DNA from: Saccoglossus kowalevskii
Lineage: Eukaryota > Hemichordata > Enteropneusta > Harrimaniidae
NCBI RefSeq assembly: GCF_000003605.2
Contig: NW_003155248.1
Span: forward strand, 89,592 to 121,341
Length of the DNA: 31,750 bases
Direction of reading: 5' to 3'
Shown here piece by piece: positions 22,501 through 29,824 of the stretch. Each line of letters starts with the position of its first letter. Positions within the stretch are counted from its first letter, which is position 1. Under the pieces are notes generated by a model, which had not been told where the DNA came from, did not search any database, and saw only the letters and a program-made list of their open reading frames with translations. Made by a program: the position numbers and the translations under genes.

Positions 22501-23519
22501 AATATCAGTTTTGAATTATATAATGCGTACATTATAATGATGGGCGTACTGATGTTCATCACTATTGTCAGATGTCTTAAATTGCTACAGATCAACAAAC
22601 GAATGTCGCTGCTCGCAATGACTTTGAAGATTGCACGTTCTGACATCATAGGGGTGGTCATCTTCTACATTGGTATATTGACTGCATTCGCACACATGGC
22701 CTATACAATCTTTGGAACATATATGGATGTCTTCAGTACAATGGTCAAATCTATGGGATACTTGATGGCTGTTTCAGTTGGTAGCCATCGTTACTTTGAC
22801 GTCATCACTGCAGCGTTGGGAGCATCTGGAAAGTTGTTCATCTTTGTATTTGACAGCTGCAGCATTGCGGTTACTGCAAATTTGTTTGTAGCAATTATAA
22901 AACCTGCATTGCAATATGCTAGAGTAGAAAACAGACGTCAAGAAAACAAATTTAATATAATAAAGTATATGAAATCCTTCTTGGAAGATACCCTTTATAT
23001 GCATTTTGATATAGACATTACGAGAAAACAAAGTTCTGCAGGTAATAAATATATATATTTATTGACATTTATTGTCTAGTAAACATGGCTTCGGACTATA
23101 TTTGAGCCTGAGTTGAAGTCTGTTCGTGCTCTTTAATTTCCTTCTCAATAATATTAATATACGGTTGTGTATAACGACAAAAACAAAGGCACCATTTTAA
23201 TTTTTCATAATATATCATGCCATGACGATTCACATTCATTAACTGTATTACTAAGCCTAGACAATCTGGTAAATTCTTTTGTAAATCTCTATAGAATAGA
23301 AACTAATATACAATCAACATTGAAATCACTTGACTCATCTTAACGAACAACAAATTAAAAATAATTAAAGTAGTATTTTCATTTAATGTTACAGGAAAGT
23401 ACAAGAAGAGTGTAAGCAGTGGTGTTTCATCAGACTTAAATGCTGATCACTTACACGATATTGAGCAGAAAATGGACAGGATAACTCATCTCGTTGATAG
23501 TATTTGTTATTACTATTAG
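7492..23519 (+). CDS. Polycystin-1-family protein: LDLa-CUB-GAIN/GPS-PLAT, 11 TM segments (20 exons)
   Basis: Hand-built model of 20 exons joined by GT/AG introns with consistent phases, total 4,575 nt including TAG, 1,524 residues. Order: signal-like segment 1-23; LDLa 24-60; CUB 61-176; GAIN-like region 177-487; GPS 488-545 with HL|T cleavage at 537/538; TM1 about 569-586; PLAT about 611-730; TM2 about 777-795; TM3 about 816-836; TM4 about 865-888; TM5 about 901-930; TM6/S1 about 992-1006; polycystin extracellular (TOP) domain about 1010-1220; S2 about 1227-1245; S3 about 1264-1283; S4 about 1307-1328; S5 about 1352-1375; pore about 1380-1400; S6 about 1413-1436; short C-terminal helix about 1498-1520. 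Known of the family: self-cleaved receptor-channel subunits in plasma or ciliary membrane, often paired with PKD2-type channels. Inferred here: the extracellular ligand and partner. PKD repeats, REJ and C-type lectin modules are absent. The 5' end is least certain. No search was run. Confidence 0.88.
7562..9711. other. Intron 1 of the polycystin gene, 5' part
   Basis: No exon with recognisable domain or cysteine pattern was found. The open frames at 7508-7837 and 8470-8769 are hydrophobic, low-complexity peptides without family signature and lie inside the proposed intron. Confidence 0.4.
9712..10620 (-). pseudogene. Pseudogene of an invertebrate repeat-encoded protein with a GEDTDL motif
   Basis: Reading the minus strand from 10620 downward gives one colinear protein broken by stops and frame changes. 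First comes QFVKAEWTGN, a stop, then NLHLHSLEAILPYAAGH and LYTKSVRIYLHV. Next is RRRYRYWAGVSSDLVIEQ (about 10440-10375), then KALL, a stop, FLQKRNPFDPDPLL (about 10235-10185). Then VKDYTFKKNQQLKP and CDSQLLFERLI (about 10085-9960), and after another frame change HAEDDADSINCA and IGEDTDLFSYL (about 9800-9715). I recognise this as a widespread uncharacterised family repeated in many marine invertebrate genomes, probably spread by mobile elements; the function is not known to me. The acidic motifs near the end could suggest a PIN-like nuclease fold, which is inference. Two further open minus frames at 10651-10795 and 10781-10999 may be its upstream part. It lies antisense in intron 1 of the polycystin gene. 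Confidence 0.7.
12026..12136 (+). CDS. Polycystin gene exon 2: LDL-receptor class A module
   Basis: Acceptor TTCCAG at 12025, donor G|GTGAGT at 12137, phase 1 at both ends. The 37 residues carry the six LDLa cysteines (C25, C32, C38, C45, C51, C60) and the calcium-binding signature CFDKSDEFDC, so a folded calcium-dependent ligand-binding module is expected outside the cell. Confidence 0.92.
12970..13029 (+). CDS. Possible 60-nt cassette exon between LDLa and CUB
   Basis: An acceptor (ATTCAG, 12969) and a weak donor (A|GTAGCG, 13030) bound 60 nt that stay open in phase 1-1, reading WPCEVGHYFHAADVSSCQK. Including it keeps the frame and changes the first CUB residue from G to S. It has two cysteines but no domain I recognise, and is left out of the main model. 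Confidence 0.2.
13193..13540 (+). CDS. Polycystin gene exon 3: CUB module
   Basis: The exon is exactly one module in phase 1-1. It begins CGG, continues TSPGYPSKYGNNDYCVWYI, then FNTEIDYDYISIGHG, and ends with a VGWLLILSASE strand, a typical CUB layout of about 115 residues. Only the first disulfide pair (C62, C91) is present; the second pair usual in complement-type CUB modules is missing. CUB modules bind proteins or glycans outside the cell, often with calcium; the acidic EIDYD stretch is at the expected calcium site. Confidence 0.92.
13909..13928 (+). CDS. Polycystin gene exon 4: 20-nt microexon (GAIN region)
   Basis: Acceptor AAACAG at 13908 after a T-rich tract and a strong donor GAG|GTAACG at 13929 bound only 20 nt, encoding EKSVQLE. 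It converts phase 1 to phase 0, as exon 5 needs. Reading on past this donor reaches a donor at 14021 with the wrong phase for exon 5, so the microexon is preferred. Confidence 0.55.
14401..14466 (+). CDS. Polycystin gene exon 5 (GAIN region)
   Basis: Acceptor TTACAG at 14400, donor CAG|GTATGC, phase 0-0, 22 residues starting IQKIVNAANINTTLGELEYD. An amphipathic helix is likely, as expected in the helical half of GAIN-type domains. No specific motif. Confidence 0.7.
14610..14709 (+). CDS. Polycystin gene exon 6 (GAIN region)
   Basis: Acceptor TTGATAG at 14609, donor AAAG|GTATAC, phase 0 to 1. It reads KLTSALKTAVEMLVSFAEQ followed by VSDEDLMTLAK, a leucine-rich helical pattern of the kind seen upstream of GPS sites in polycystin-1-like proteins. 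Confidence 0.75.
14786..14856 (+). CDS. Polycystin gene exon 7 (GAIN region)
   Basis: Acceptor TTTTCAG at 14785, donor CAG|GTACCT, phase 1 to 0. It reads DILEKTFMAHDNLVFWHKNS and joins in frame to exons 6 and 8. Confidence 0.75.
15018..15254 (+). CDS. Polycystin gene exon 8 (GAIN region)
   Basis: Acceptor ATCACAG at 15017, consensus donor AGA|GTAAGT, phase 0-0, 79 residues. It includes DIISINDILTRMIMSIMEPG and a strand-rich MTFTSRVHTMRL segment. Similarity to named domains is weak, as usual for GAIN. Confidence 0.85.
15511..15949 (+). CDS. Polycystin gene exon 9 (GAIN region, beta-rich part)
   Basis: Acceptor TTTCCAG at 15510, donor A|GTTAGT, phase 0 to 1, 146 residues. WKPS-type features are absent, but NPFTWDKSAANVNSPVISLD and the strand pattern that follows (IVVWNLTRHISISI, DALKISVNI, VSIYLVHYN) resemble the stretch before the GPS in polycystin-1-like proteins. 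Confidence 0.88.
16216..16313 (+). CDS. Polycystin gene exon 10: first half of GPS motif
   Basis: Acceptor TTCACAG at 16215, donor AGT|GTAAGA, phase 1 to 0. It holds SCSFWDEENESWKSNGC: the first two GPS cysteines (C504, C519) and both tryptophans (W507, W514). Confidence 0.92.
16413..16643 (+). CDS. Polycystin gene exon 11: GPS cleavage site and TM1
   Basis: Acceptor CCGGCAG at 16412, donor AGA|GTAAGT, phase 0-0. It completes the GPS with TTCLCSHLTNFA (C532, C534); the H536-L537-T538 triad is the known autoproteolysis site. A stalk of about 30 residues follows, then TM1 (TVVLFIVLYFILLHYA) and a basic, cytosolic RKQDKQD. Confidence 0.93.
16738..16908 (+). CDS. Polycystin gene exon 12: PLAT domain, N-terminal half
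   Basis: Acceptor TTTACAG at 16737, donor AAG|GTACAA, phase 0-0, 57 residues. KYVYELTVCTGLRLNAST and then VSFNLCGEESKTGVRRL are the first PLAT strands. PLAT domains of polycystins face the cytosol and bind lipid or protein partners. Confidence 0.92.
16909..17393. other. Intron between the PLAT half-exons
   Basis: AT-rich sequence of 485 bp with no recognisable element. The minus open frame at 16935-17180 crosses it without family similarity and looks like chance. Confidence 0.6.
17394..17554 (+). CDS. Polycystin gene exon 13: PLAT domain, C-terminal half
   Basis: Acceptor TCTATAG at 17393, donor AC|GTAAGG, phase 0 to 2. It reads VNRYKLTLPQSLGELLYLRI, then WHDSSGRGSYASWYLERVYV, the classic PLAT block with W-H-D and the SWYL strand, confirming the domain. 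Confidence 0.94.
17656..18289 (+). CDS. Polycystin gene exon 14: PLAT end, TM2-TM5
   Basis: Acceptor TTCAG at 17655, donor AAA|GTAAGT, phase 2 to 0, 212 residues. After FPCGKWLAVDKDE (end of PLAT) comes the polycystin-1 signature FSRVQRLSCCMSVIFSVMMT with NAMFYKT (TM2), then IYIGTISSLIALPANVVVV (TM3), WTIYIAWAIVVIVILVSAFF (TM4) and SFIESTFLIDPLK, the start of TM5. These blocks are strongly conserved in polycystin-1-like proteins and absent from PKD2-type channels. Confidence 0.95.
18475..18595 (+). CDS. Polycystin gene exon 15: TM5 end and cytosolic loop
   Basis: Acceptor TCTTTAG at 18474, donor T|GTAAGT, phase 0 to 1. It continues TM5 as VFLVAMLYSLLCKKTNF and a cytosolic loop. The frame stays open past the donor to 18681, but the phase fits exon 16 only if splicing occurs at 18595. 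Confidence 0.9.
18718..18935 (+). CDS. Polycystin gene exon 16: basic loop and TM6 (channel S1)
   Basis: Acceptor TTGATAG at 18717, donor AAG|GTTAGC, phase 1 to 0, 73 residues. A basic stretch (RSRRHKEKK) precedes FYTVFVLILVLIS, the first helix of the polycystin channel unit, then HTHPQLYYLSKSVDNSL, which leads into the extracellular domain. Confidence 0.92.
19356..19527 (+). CDS. Polycystin gene exon 17: start of TOP/polycystin extracellular domain
   Basis: Acceptor CATTTAG at 19355, donor ATCG|GTATGT, phase 0 to 1, 57 residues. INDFWEWFENDV and LFGVPRIWQSRYKIG match the N-terminal part of the polycystin domain, including the G-x-PR-hydrophobic-Q-R block. Confidence 0.94.
19718..19731 (+). 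repeat. Left target-site duplication of the intronic SINE
   Basis: The sequence AAGTGCCAATAATT is repeated exactly at 20185-20198, just after the poly(A) run. The first two A of the right copy cannot be told apart from the tail. Confidence 0.85.
19732..20186 (+). mobile_element. tRNA-Met-like SINE with poly(A) tail and target-site duplication
   Basis: The head has an A-box-like TAGCATAGTGG at 19745, an anticodon-arm-like CAGACTCATGATC (anticodon CAT, 19771-19773) and a B-box-like AGTTCAA at about 19789, pointing to a tRNA-Met-like ancestor. A tRNA-unrelated body of about 350 bp follows, then an uninterrupted run of 24 A (20163-20186). AAGTGCCAATAATT occurs at 19718-19731 and again at 20185-20198: a perfect target-site duplication (12 bp outside the A run). 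It sits in sense orientation in an intron of the polycystin gene. Mobilisation would need a LINE partner not identified here. Confidence 0.85.
20267..20799. other. Assembly gap (533 N)
   Basis: Undetermined bases inside the intron between exons 17 and 18. Both flanking exons are in matching phase and their joint reading YKIG/DDCYVE looks continuous, so no coding sequence needs to be missing. The nearby A24 run and SINE may have hindered assembly. Confidence 0.95.
20800..21461. other. 3' part of the gap-bearing intron
   Basis: AT-rich intronic sequence. The minus open frame at 21111-21446 encodes a hydrophobic 111-residue peptide with no recognised domain and ends just before the splice acceptor of exon 18; treated as chance. 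Confidence 0.6.
21462..22085 (+). CDS. Polycystin gene exon 18: TOP domain, S2 and S3
   Basis: Acceptor TTTTCAG at 21461, donor G|GTAGGT, phase 1-1, 208 residues. It begins DDCYVEHEKRCKG and carries the rest of the extracellular polycystin domain (strands around YVAYLGNTL and IWLDDDTRAIGLEFMQYNP), then S2 (LYWIIMIGFTLHIVY) and S3 (LLELSLILASFIVIGLMAA). A second donor at 22090 would break the frame. Confidence 0.95.
22484..23041 (+). CDS. Polycystin gene exon 19: S4-S5-pore-S6
   Basis: Acceptor TTTTTCAG at 22483, donor G|GTAATA, phase 1-1, 186 residues. It contains S4 (YIIMMGVLMFITIVRCLKLL), an S4-S5 linker (MSLLAMTLKIARSD), S5 (VVIFYIGILTAFAHMAYTIF), a pore-loop region with AVSVGSHRY, and S6 (IAVTANLFVAIIK). 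The position where PKD2-type channels carry an acidic LGD-like filter reads VSVG, as expected for the non-canonical polycystin-1 side. Confidence 0.95.
23395..23519 (+). CDS. Polycystin gene exon 20: C-terminal helix and stop
   Basis: Acceptor TTACAG at 23394, phase 1, stop TAG at 23517. The last 41 residues include HLHDIEQKMDRITHLVDSI, a heptad-like helix that could form a short coiled coil, as found at polycystin C-termini. The tail stops soon after it. No strong poly(A) signal is close; AATAAA occurs at 24205 and 24253. Confidence 0.88.
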
Positions 23520-24978
23520 GTATTTAGTTCGTAGTATTTATTGGCTATTTATGATATTGGTTATTTAGCTTCGTATTGGGATCAGTCACTTATGAATGCT
23601 CTTTGACGCTCTATGAAGGTCAAAGAAACTATCCATGATTTATTCATAATTAACTTCGATTTTTTATTACTTAGATTGCCAAATATGAAACTAACATTCA
23701 GATAATTATGATATGCCTCAATTAAGTTTGATTTTGTCTGAAAAAAAATATATTACCGAGTTTGGGGTAATTAGATTGCCTCATTTTCAGAAGATATAAT
23801 ATTAAAATCTGCATGGTGACAATGTGCTGCAATTGCTAATGTTCAATATTTTGAACCATCAATGAACATTTTTCAATTTTTTATTATTAATATTTTTCAT
23901 ATTACTCAAGCATCTCTCAACATTAACTTGTTGGACATATTGCAATGCATGGTACAAAATCCAGTGTAAAGACGACTCCCTAGCAGAACGGAATGCTCTT
24001 TTGAAGTTAACTTAATTAAATAATCAATTAATTAAATATAACTGAAAACATACACTATCGAATTTTTAATTTTCACAGTGAGTGTACATACGTACCAACA
24101 TTTCAGGCTTTTTAAAGAGCAACTTTTTTTCTATGAATTAAATCCATCTATAAACTATAGTTATCTAATCAAAAATATGCTACCACTAATATAATCTCCT
24201 TGGCAATAAACCATTGTCGTCGTGATACGTGATGTTTCAGAATGATTATATGAATAAATCGATGTGGGTGTAGTTCAACATACGTTACGTTAATATTGAG
24301 TTATATTTATTATTGAGTTGTGAAATATTGGACAAAGTGCAAACTGGAGCATAGCTATACAATTATGATTTTATGTTTACATAATTATATAATACTGAAG
24401 AATATTATATTTTTAAATCTTACTTTCAGTGTTGTTACAGTATTGTTACAGAGTTATTACAAATAGTAATTCACTGCCAGTGTCATAATATCTTGTTTTA
24501 TCTAAAATTGTAACATACAAATATATCATAACAACCAAATGAATAATGATATGTAATGTTTTTTTGTCCATAATATGCATATGATGGTCAATATTTTGTT
24601 TTCAACACACTTTATTCCAATTATCTGATCCATTTAGCGAATTGTCATTTTATAACTGGCATGTGAATTGTTGTTCTCTGTTGTTATTTCTTTATTGTTA
24701 TGCTGGTACAAATACGAACTTCTTGTAGGCTTTTATGTATTGTAATATTCCTGACAATTTCGTAATTGTTAAAAAAACGTTGACAATATGATTTTTCGTA
24801 ATTGAATAATGTGATAACATCATATAGAATGTGTTGACAAATTAACAACTTATTATGGATTTAATTATGGCGAATGAGTGTGTTTTTTTCTATATTAACT
24901 GCAATGTCAAAATTGATTCAATTTAATAATTATATAATTGTATAATATATATTTCAGTGATATTATAACATTATTGTC
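23520..24978. other. 3' UTR and intergenic AT-rich DNA
   Basis: No gene seen on either strand. Candidate polyadenylation hexamers AATAAA at 24205-24210 and 24253-24258 could end the polycystin transcript, which would give a 3' UTR of about 0.7 kb; this is inference. Confidence 0.45.
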
Positions 24979-25235
24979 ACTGTCAGAATCCTTTATTCTA
25001 TGTTTTTGTCCTATTACATCAAACCCTGCAAATAGAAGTGTGCATGGAATCATGGGAAAAAATGGTGTGCACTTTGATAACAGTCATAACGATGATTGAC
25101 AGATCATTCTTGTTTTCAACTCTGGAAGGAGAGTTGGAATCTACCAGGTGTGCTTGTGATTTACATAGCAAAGGGTGTTTACAACTTTGGAAGGACAATT
25201 GGATTCTGCCAAGTGTGCTGATATTTGAATAACAA
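24979..25235 (+). repeat. Dispersed repeat, copy B, with internal partial duplication
   Basis: 24979-25171 is the partner of 2714-2903. Its last segment (CAACTCTGGAAGGAG, TCTACCAGGTGTGC) is repeated imperfectly at 25183-25228 (CAACTTTGGAAGGAC, TCTGCCAAGTGTGC), giving a short tandem of about 60 bp. The open frame over it has no protein similarity. Confidence 0.75.
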
Positions 25236-25239
25236 AAGA

Positions 25240-25821
25240 TGTGTATGGTCTACCGAGTTGCCTTAGTCACAGCTGCTATCAAGATCACACTCTGATTGGC
25301 TCATTGATGGTGTCTCTGAATATTGGCCATTTATGCCTATAAATTGGTCAAACTGCGGATAGTTGGGTCCATCATTTCGACCGTGTACCCTGTGTGTAGC
25401 TAGTGATTCAGGCTTCAATCATCATTATGTGAGACTTGTATGAACAGCTCTGTGATGTCATGGTTTCACCGTTCCTCTGCAAGCAAGACTCCTGTATTTC
25501 TTCATTGTGGTGTTGCAGAAGACATTAACTGTCACCCATTTCTACATCCTGGAACTGTGAGTTATCATCAATCCACACCTCCATAGACAATTCCCCTATT
25601 TTAGTGACTTTATTGATTGTATTGTTTGTGCTTTATTTCTTGTAATTATTTTGAGAGGTATTAAAACCAGGAGCTTTAACTCGATATGTTGGTGTATGTG
25701 TATTTCATTTCCAGTAGTATTGTCCATTCTACCCTATTTTAGCAGTGAAAGAACACCCTGTCCAGTGTGAGTTCTGTGGATAGCCCTCTCAATTACAATA
25801 AGCAGGTTTAATACTGTGACA
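25240..25821 (+). mobile_element. Possible solo LTR or LTR-like sequence
   Basis: A less AT-rich block of about 580 bp runs from TGTGTATGG to CTGTGACA. It has a TATA-box-like CCTATAAATTGG (about 25336), a cytosine-rich middle, an ATTAAA poly(A)-type hexamer at about 25660 followed by ACCAGGAGCTTTAACTC, and TG/CA ends. This layout fits an LTR promoter and polyadenylation unit. No internal retrotransposon proteins and no clear target duplication were seen, so the ends are guesses. Confidence 0.3.
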
Positions 25822-27029
25822 GTCGCCCAATTGTAAACTTATGATGATTTGTATTCAACGTTGTTTCACCGAAAGTTCGATTAACAAAAATTAAATAATT
25901 AAGATTGTTTTCTTTTTATTTTATGACATATTGAAGATGGACGCAGGTTCACCGATGCGAGAAAAATTACCTGTCATTCCCATCGCGATAAATTGCAATA
26001 TTAAACAAGTACTAATGATCGTTTTTCGATATATACTAACTATTTGGGTGAATATTACATGACATTGACACCGGTTTTGATTTTTTGTTAATATGAATAA
26101 TAAAACATAAGTTGCACATGGAAATGTTGTGTTGAATTAAATACTTCAGTGCCACACAGTTGTATTAAATATGACAGAGCGCAGTTAGTGGTTAAGGCGT
26201 TAAAGATATTTAAAACATGGTAAATGATTCACGATTAATCAGAATGCTCCATTGCGTGTATACATCGGTGGAGCTGTATGCAATCGAAACCTATTCGGCT
26301 TGCCTTAACCAATTGAGATTGTATTGTAAAACGAGAAATCAGTTGTTAAATTTGGTGAACAGTTTAGTATGGTAAAAAGCGTTAACCACAATAGACAGAG
26401 TGGGGGTCAAAACCAACTATAAATAATTCGGGCTTTTCATACTAAACGCTTTATAATAATAATTTCACTTTTAAATGATATTCATGAAATATGTCTACGT
26501 CATAACCTCGTTAAAGGTTATTAGCATATTGTGTAGGCAATGCGCATTATTCAGGCCCCTTTTTCCCGTTTTCCACAACGCACGCATCACCATGAGGTCA
26601 ATTAAATTTCACGTTACATGCATCGTCACGTTCAGCACCGTTAATGGGTTTCACCACATTGATGGTGCTGAACGTTGTCTTCGTATTCGAAGCCCACACA
26701 TAAGAAACGCTACGAGATATATACAACAGCTAACAAGCCACAATCACAATCCCACCATGTCATACGCTGTAATATGCAAGGGCAATACCGGTTTATGCAT
26801 AGCTCTGGATCAGTTACTGTACATTGTCGTAAATATCGAATGCTGATATTCCAATCCAATCCAATGTTTTGCTTGTGTCGTATGATTTACTATTTACTAA
26901 TAGGTAGATATTTTGTTTTCAAATGTTACATATTCGGAGCTGACTAAATTAGCGAAATAGTGTAAAATAAGCTAATGTGTACGAGTCATTACGAATTTAA
27001 ATTAAAGCAAAGCTATCAGACATCTATTT
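25822..27029. other. Intergenic DNA without recognised genes
   Basis: An open frame of 123 codons at 26475-26846 (plus) has no recognised domain, and a second frame overlaps it (26675-26947). The only clear structure is an RNA-foldable hairpin at 26628-26675. Confidence 0.4.
26628..26675 (+). other. 19-bp hairpin, fully paired only as plus-strand RNA
   Basis: CGTTCAGCACCGTTAATG (26629-26646) faces CATTGATGGTGCTGAACG (26657-26674) across a 10-nt loop. Every position pairs, two as G-U wobbles on the plus strand; those would be A-C mismatches on the minus strand. One further A-T pair lies outside. Confidence 0.5.
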
Positions 27030-28055
27030 CAGAATTAATGCGATTGCCATTGAGATAGTTTGAATAATATGTACCATGAGGTCAAAATGTAGTTTGTTAC
27101 ATGTAATTACCTTGTTCGGTTATCAAGATATGGTTTTCAGAAAATATAATAAGCCATGTTCTTATGCATAATAATGAGTTTACATGATCATATATGATAC
27201 TCTCTTATGTTAGTTACATCTTTCGTTTAATGCCTTCATTATGGTACTGGTTGAATGTCCTGTTCTGCAAAAGTGTTTCAAATCCCATAGTTATGCATAT
27301 TAATGAGTTTACATAATCATATATGATTATCTGTTATTTTTTACATCATCATAATAATACAGGGTTCATCTTCCTTACTGCAACTGTGCTTGAGATATAA
27401 CAGTTATGGATATTAATTAGGTTAGAAGCCTTCGCCCCACGGGCGTCCAGCCACATATGACCATCTGCCATTCGGGTGAACAAAATGCACATACACAATT
27501 TGAGGCCAATCGGACCAATACAACACATGTAATTGCACAATTTCCGTTTTTCACAAAATCTAAGCTGGCGGCCAAACCACGTGACTTGACTTTGCAATGT
27601 AGCAAATTAGAAGATAATCACATAGTTGTGGCATAGGTAAAAAAATACTTACTGTTGACCAATCAACAATACAGTTCTAAAAGTCTCATGCACCAGCTCA
27701 CATTCATACATAGATCGTTTCAGACGATTTCAAACACCGGTTTTCCCAAGCACCCTCACAAAAAAAAGAAAGAAAGCGACAAACGGCTTCAGCGGTGTCC
27801 AAGATATCAGAAATGTATTTCATGATTAATTAGGTCACTGGAATGCCTATATGCAAGTTTAAATAATATTTATCATGACGTAGACATGCAGTTAGTTTCA
27901 TGTATTTACCTAGTTTGGTTATCGAGATATGGTTTTTCAGAATATATGATGTGCCATGTGGTTATGTATATTAATGTAGCAGCATCATCATATCTCTTAT
28001 GTCAGTTATTTTGATGTTTGTTTGTAAAGACATAATAATGAGTTTAATATATTCT
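27030..28055 (+). repeat. Decayed interspersed repeat with three related subunits
   Basis: 27048-27235 and 27836-28025 align in the same orientation: ACCATGAGGTC / ATCATGACGTA, TACATGTAATTACCTTGTT / TTCATGTATTTACCTAGTT, GGTTATCAAGATATGG / GGTTATCGAGATATGG, then GCCATG, TTATGCATA and CTCTTATGT. A shorter third copy at about 27290-27350 repeats TTATGCATATTAATGAGTTT and ACATAATCATATATGAT. A less AT-rich block (27420-27600) lies between. No coding potential; class unknown. Confidence 0.7.
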
Positions 28056-29667
28056 AAGGCACACAAAAACAAGCTATGTGTAACGTGATAGTGCCAGTTT
28101 TCAAATATGTTGGGCCATGAATATATTTCGCGAACATACAACACTCTTAAATAAGTGTTATAGCGTGTAAATATTTGAAAATTTTGAACAAACGAGGTTG
28201 AAGCATATGTGCGGAAATCTTTAATAATTTAAATATTATGTGTTCAGATTTTTATCGTAACGAACTCAGATGGCTGTGTCAATTTGTCTGTTATAAAATG
28301 TGTAATTATTTTCGTTTTATTTATAGACTACATATAGTTTTTTTACATTAATAAAGTATAGGAGACAATTTTGCAGTTATTTTATTTCCCAAAATCGCGG
28401 ATTGCAAACTTGGCACAAAACCCGTCCTAGCGTCATATGTTTCAACGATGTCATTATACGATTTTTTACTTTCATATTTTACTTGGAAAGTACATTTTTG
28501 TTACAGTGACCGCGTAATGCCTTCTTTATTCGTAACAGAAAATGTTCATTTGTAAATAGACTGTTCTGCAGAACGAAATATTCTCAAATGAACCTTTTTA
28601 CATATGAAATACAATTTCTGGATCGACGAACAGTATGGAATAATGGTCATTATAATAAAGCACCAGAAAAACATGTACAAATCGCCAAGTTCAGAATATC
28701 ACAACGGTAGTTAACAGCCTGTTTGGGGTCGAGGTTTTAGTAAATGTAAGATGCACTAAATACAATTATCGTTTTTGTAGCATTTTTACAAGATAGCAAA
28801 AACATAACTGATAGGTAAGTACTTGCTTCGTACACAAACATGTTAATGGTCTTCAAAATAGACTTGAAAATAATGAATGTGTTGACGCCCTAGAAATTAT
28901 AATCATATGTGATATATCCTAATGATGATTCAGTGGATGCTGAATATGTGTGGACATCACAACACATGGATTAATGAATATACGTATTACAGATTGTCTG
29001 CATGGTTTGTTTTTGGACAAAAATCACCTCACAATAACACAGTATTCTAATTTAAGTTTGTCACATTATAAGTTTGGTACTCGTATATTACATTGTGTAT
29101 GTATAGCTAAGCTGAGATTTACACTTCAAATATCACGGTATCATGTTAATGCTTTCATAGCCCTGAGTTACATAATACCATATAACATGTATTCACTGTG
29201 TCTGTATAACTCTGTGTTATTTGTTAATTGGCCCTACACAAAACGTTATAGCATATACAAATTTCTCCCAAACAATAATTTAGTCTGTACACAATTATAT
29301 ACCACTGGTTTTCAACTCATTTAAGTATACTATGCAAATTTATAGCTCGCTTCATGTTGTGCAGTTAATTTACATTTTTCAATAGTTAACATCCGAGTTT
29401 ACCCCATGCTGTAAATGAGCATCTTTAATGTGTTTTGGCGATTGTACGAATACATTACCTGATATGATACACTTTTTGGCCTCGCTGACATCATATATTT
29501 TGCCATTTCACTACGCCGTCCCAACATGCTTAACTTATTTCCACTGTACGTATTGTGTTCACACCAACTGCTGTGACGGTGATGTACATGGATTTTAACT
29601 AACTCATGAATATGTAACATTCGTTTACAACAATTAATTTTTTTCAAAATGGAACTATTTTGTCCAT
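28056..29667. other. Intergenic AT-rich DNA
   Basis: The longest open frame (28950-29324, plus, 124 codons) has no recognisable domain, no splice context and AT-driven composition. The minus frame at 29399-29647 is equally featureless. Confidence 0.4.
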
Positions 29668-29824
29668 GTTTATTTCATTTATGCACGAAATGTGTGATAA
29701 TGTAGTATTGTGATGATGAATATAGCAGGAAAAATTATGCATATCCAACGATAATATGTTTTCCTTCTATATTATCATCATAATACTACATTATCGCACA
29801 GTTCGTGCATAAATGAAACAAATA
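29668..29824. repeat. Foldback palindrome (about 65-bp arms), MITE-like
   Basis: The left arm 29668-29732 (with TTTCATTTATGCACGAA and GATAATGTAGTATT) is the near-perfect reverse complement of the right arm 29759-29824 (with AATACTACATTATCG and TTCGTGCATAAATGAAA). A spacer of about 26 bp separates them. This is the form of a small foldback or MITE element. No clear flanking duplication was identified. Confidence 0.85.

Noticed and set aside
26475-26846. 123-codon open frame, plus strand
   Set aside because: No recognisable family; overlaps another open frame equally well and includes the RNA hairpin.
28950-29324. 124-codon open frame, plus strand
   Set aside because: No domain, motif, splice context or compositional shift; expected by chance in 31 kb of AT-rich DNA.
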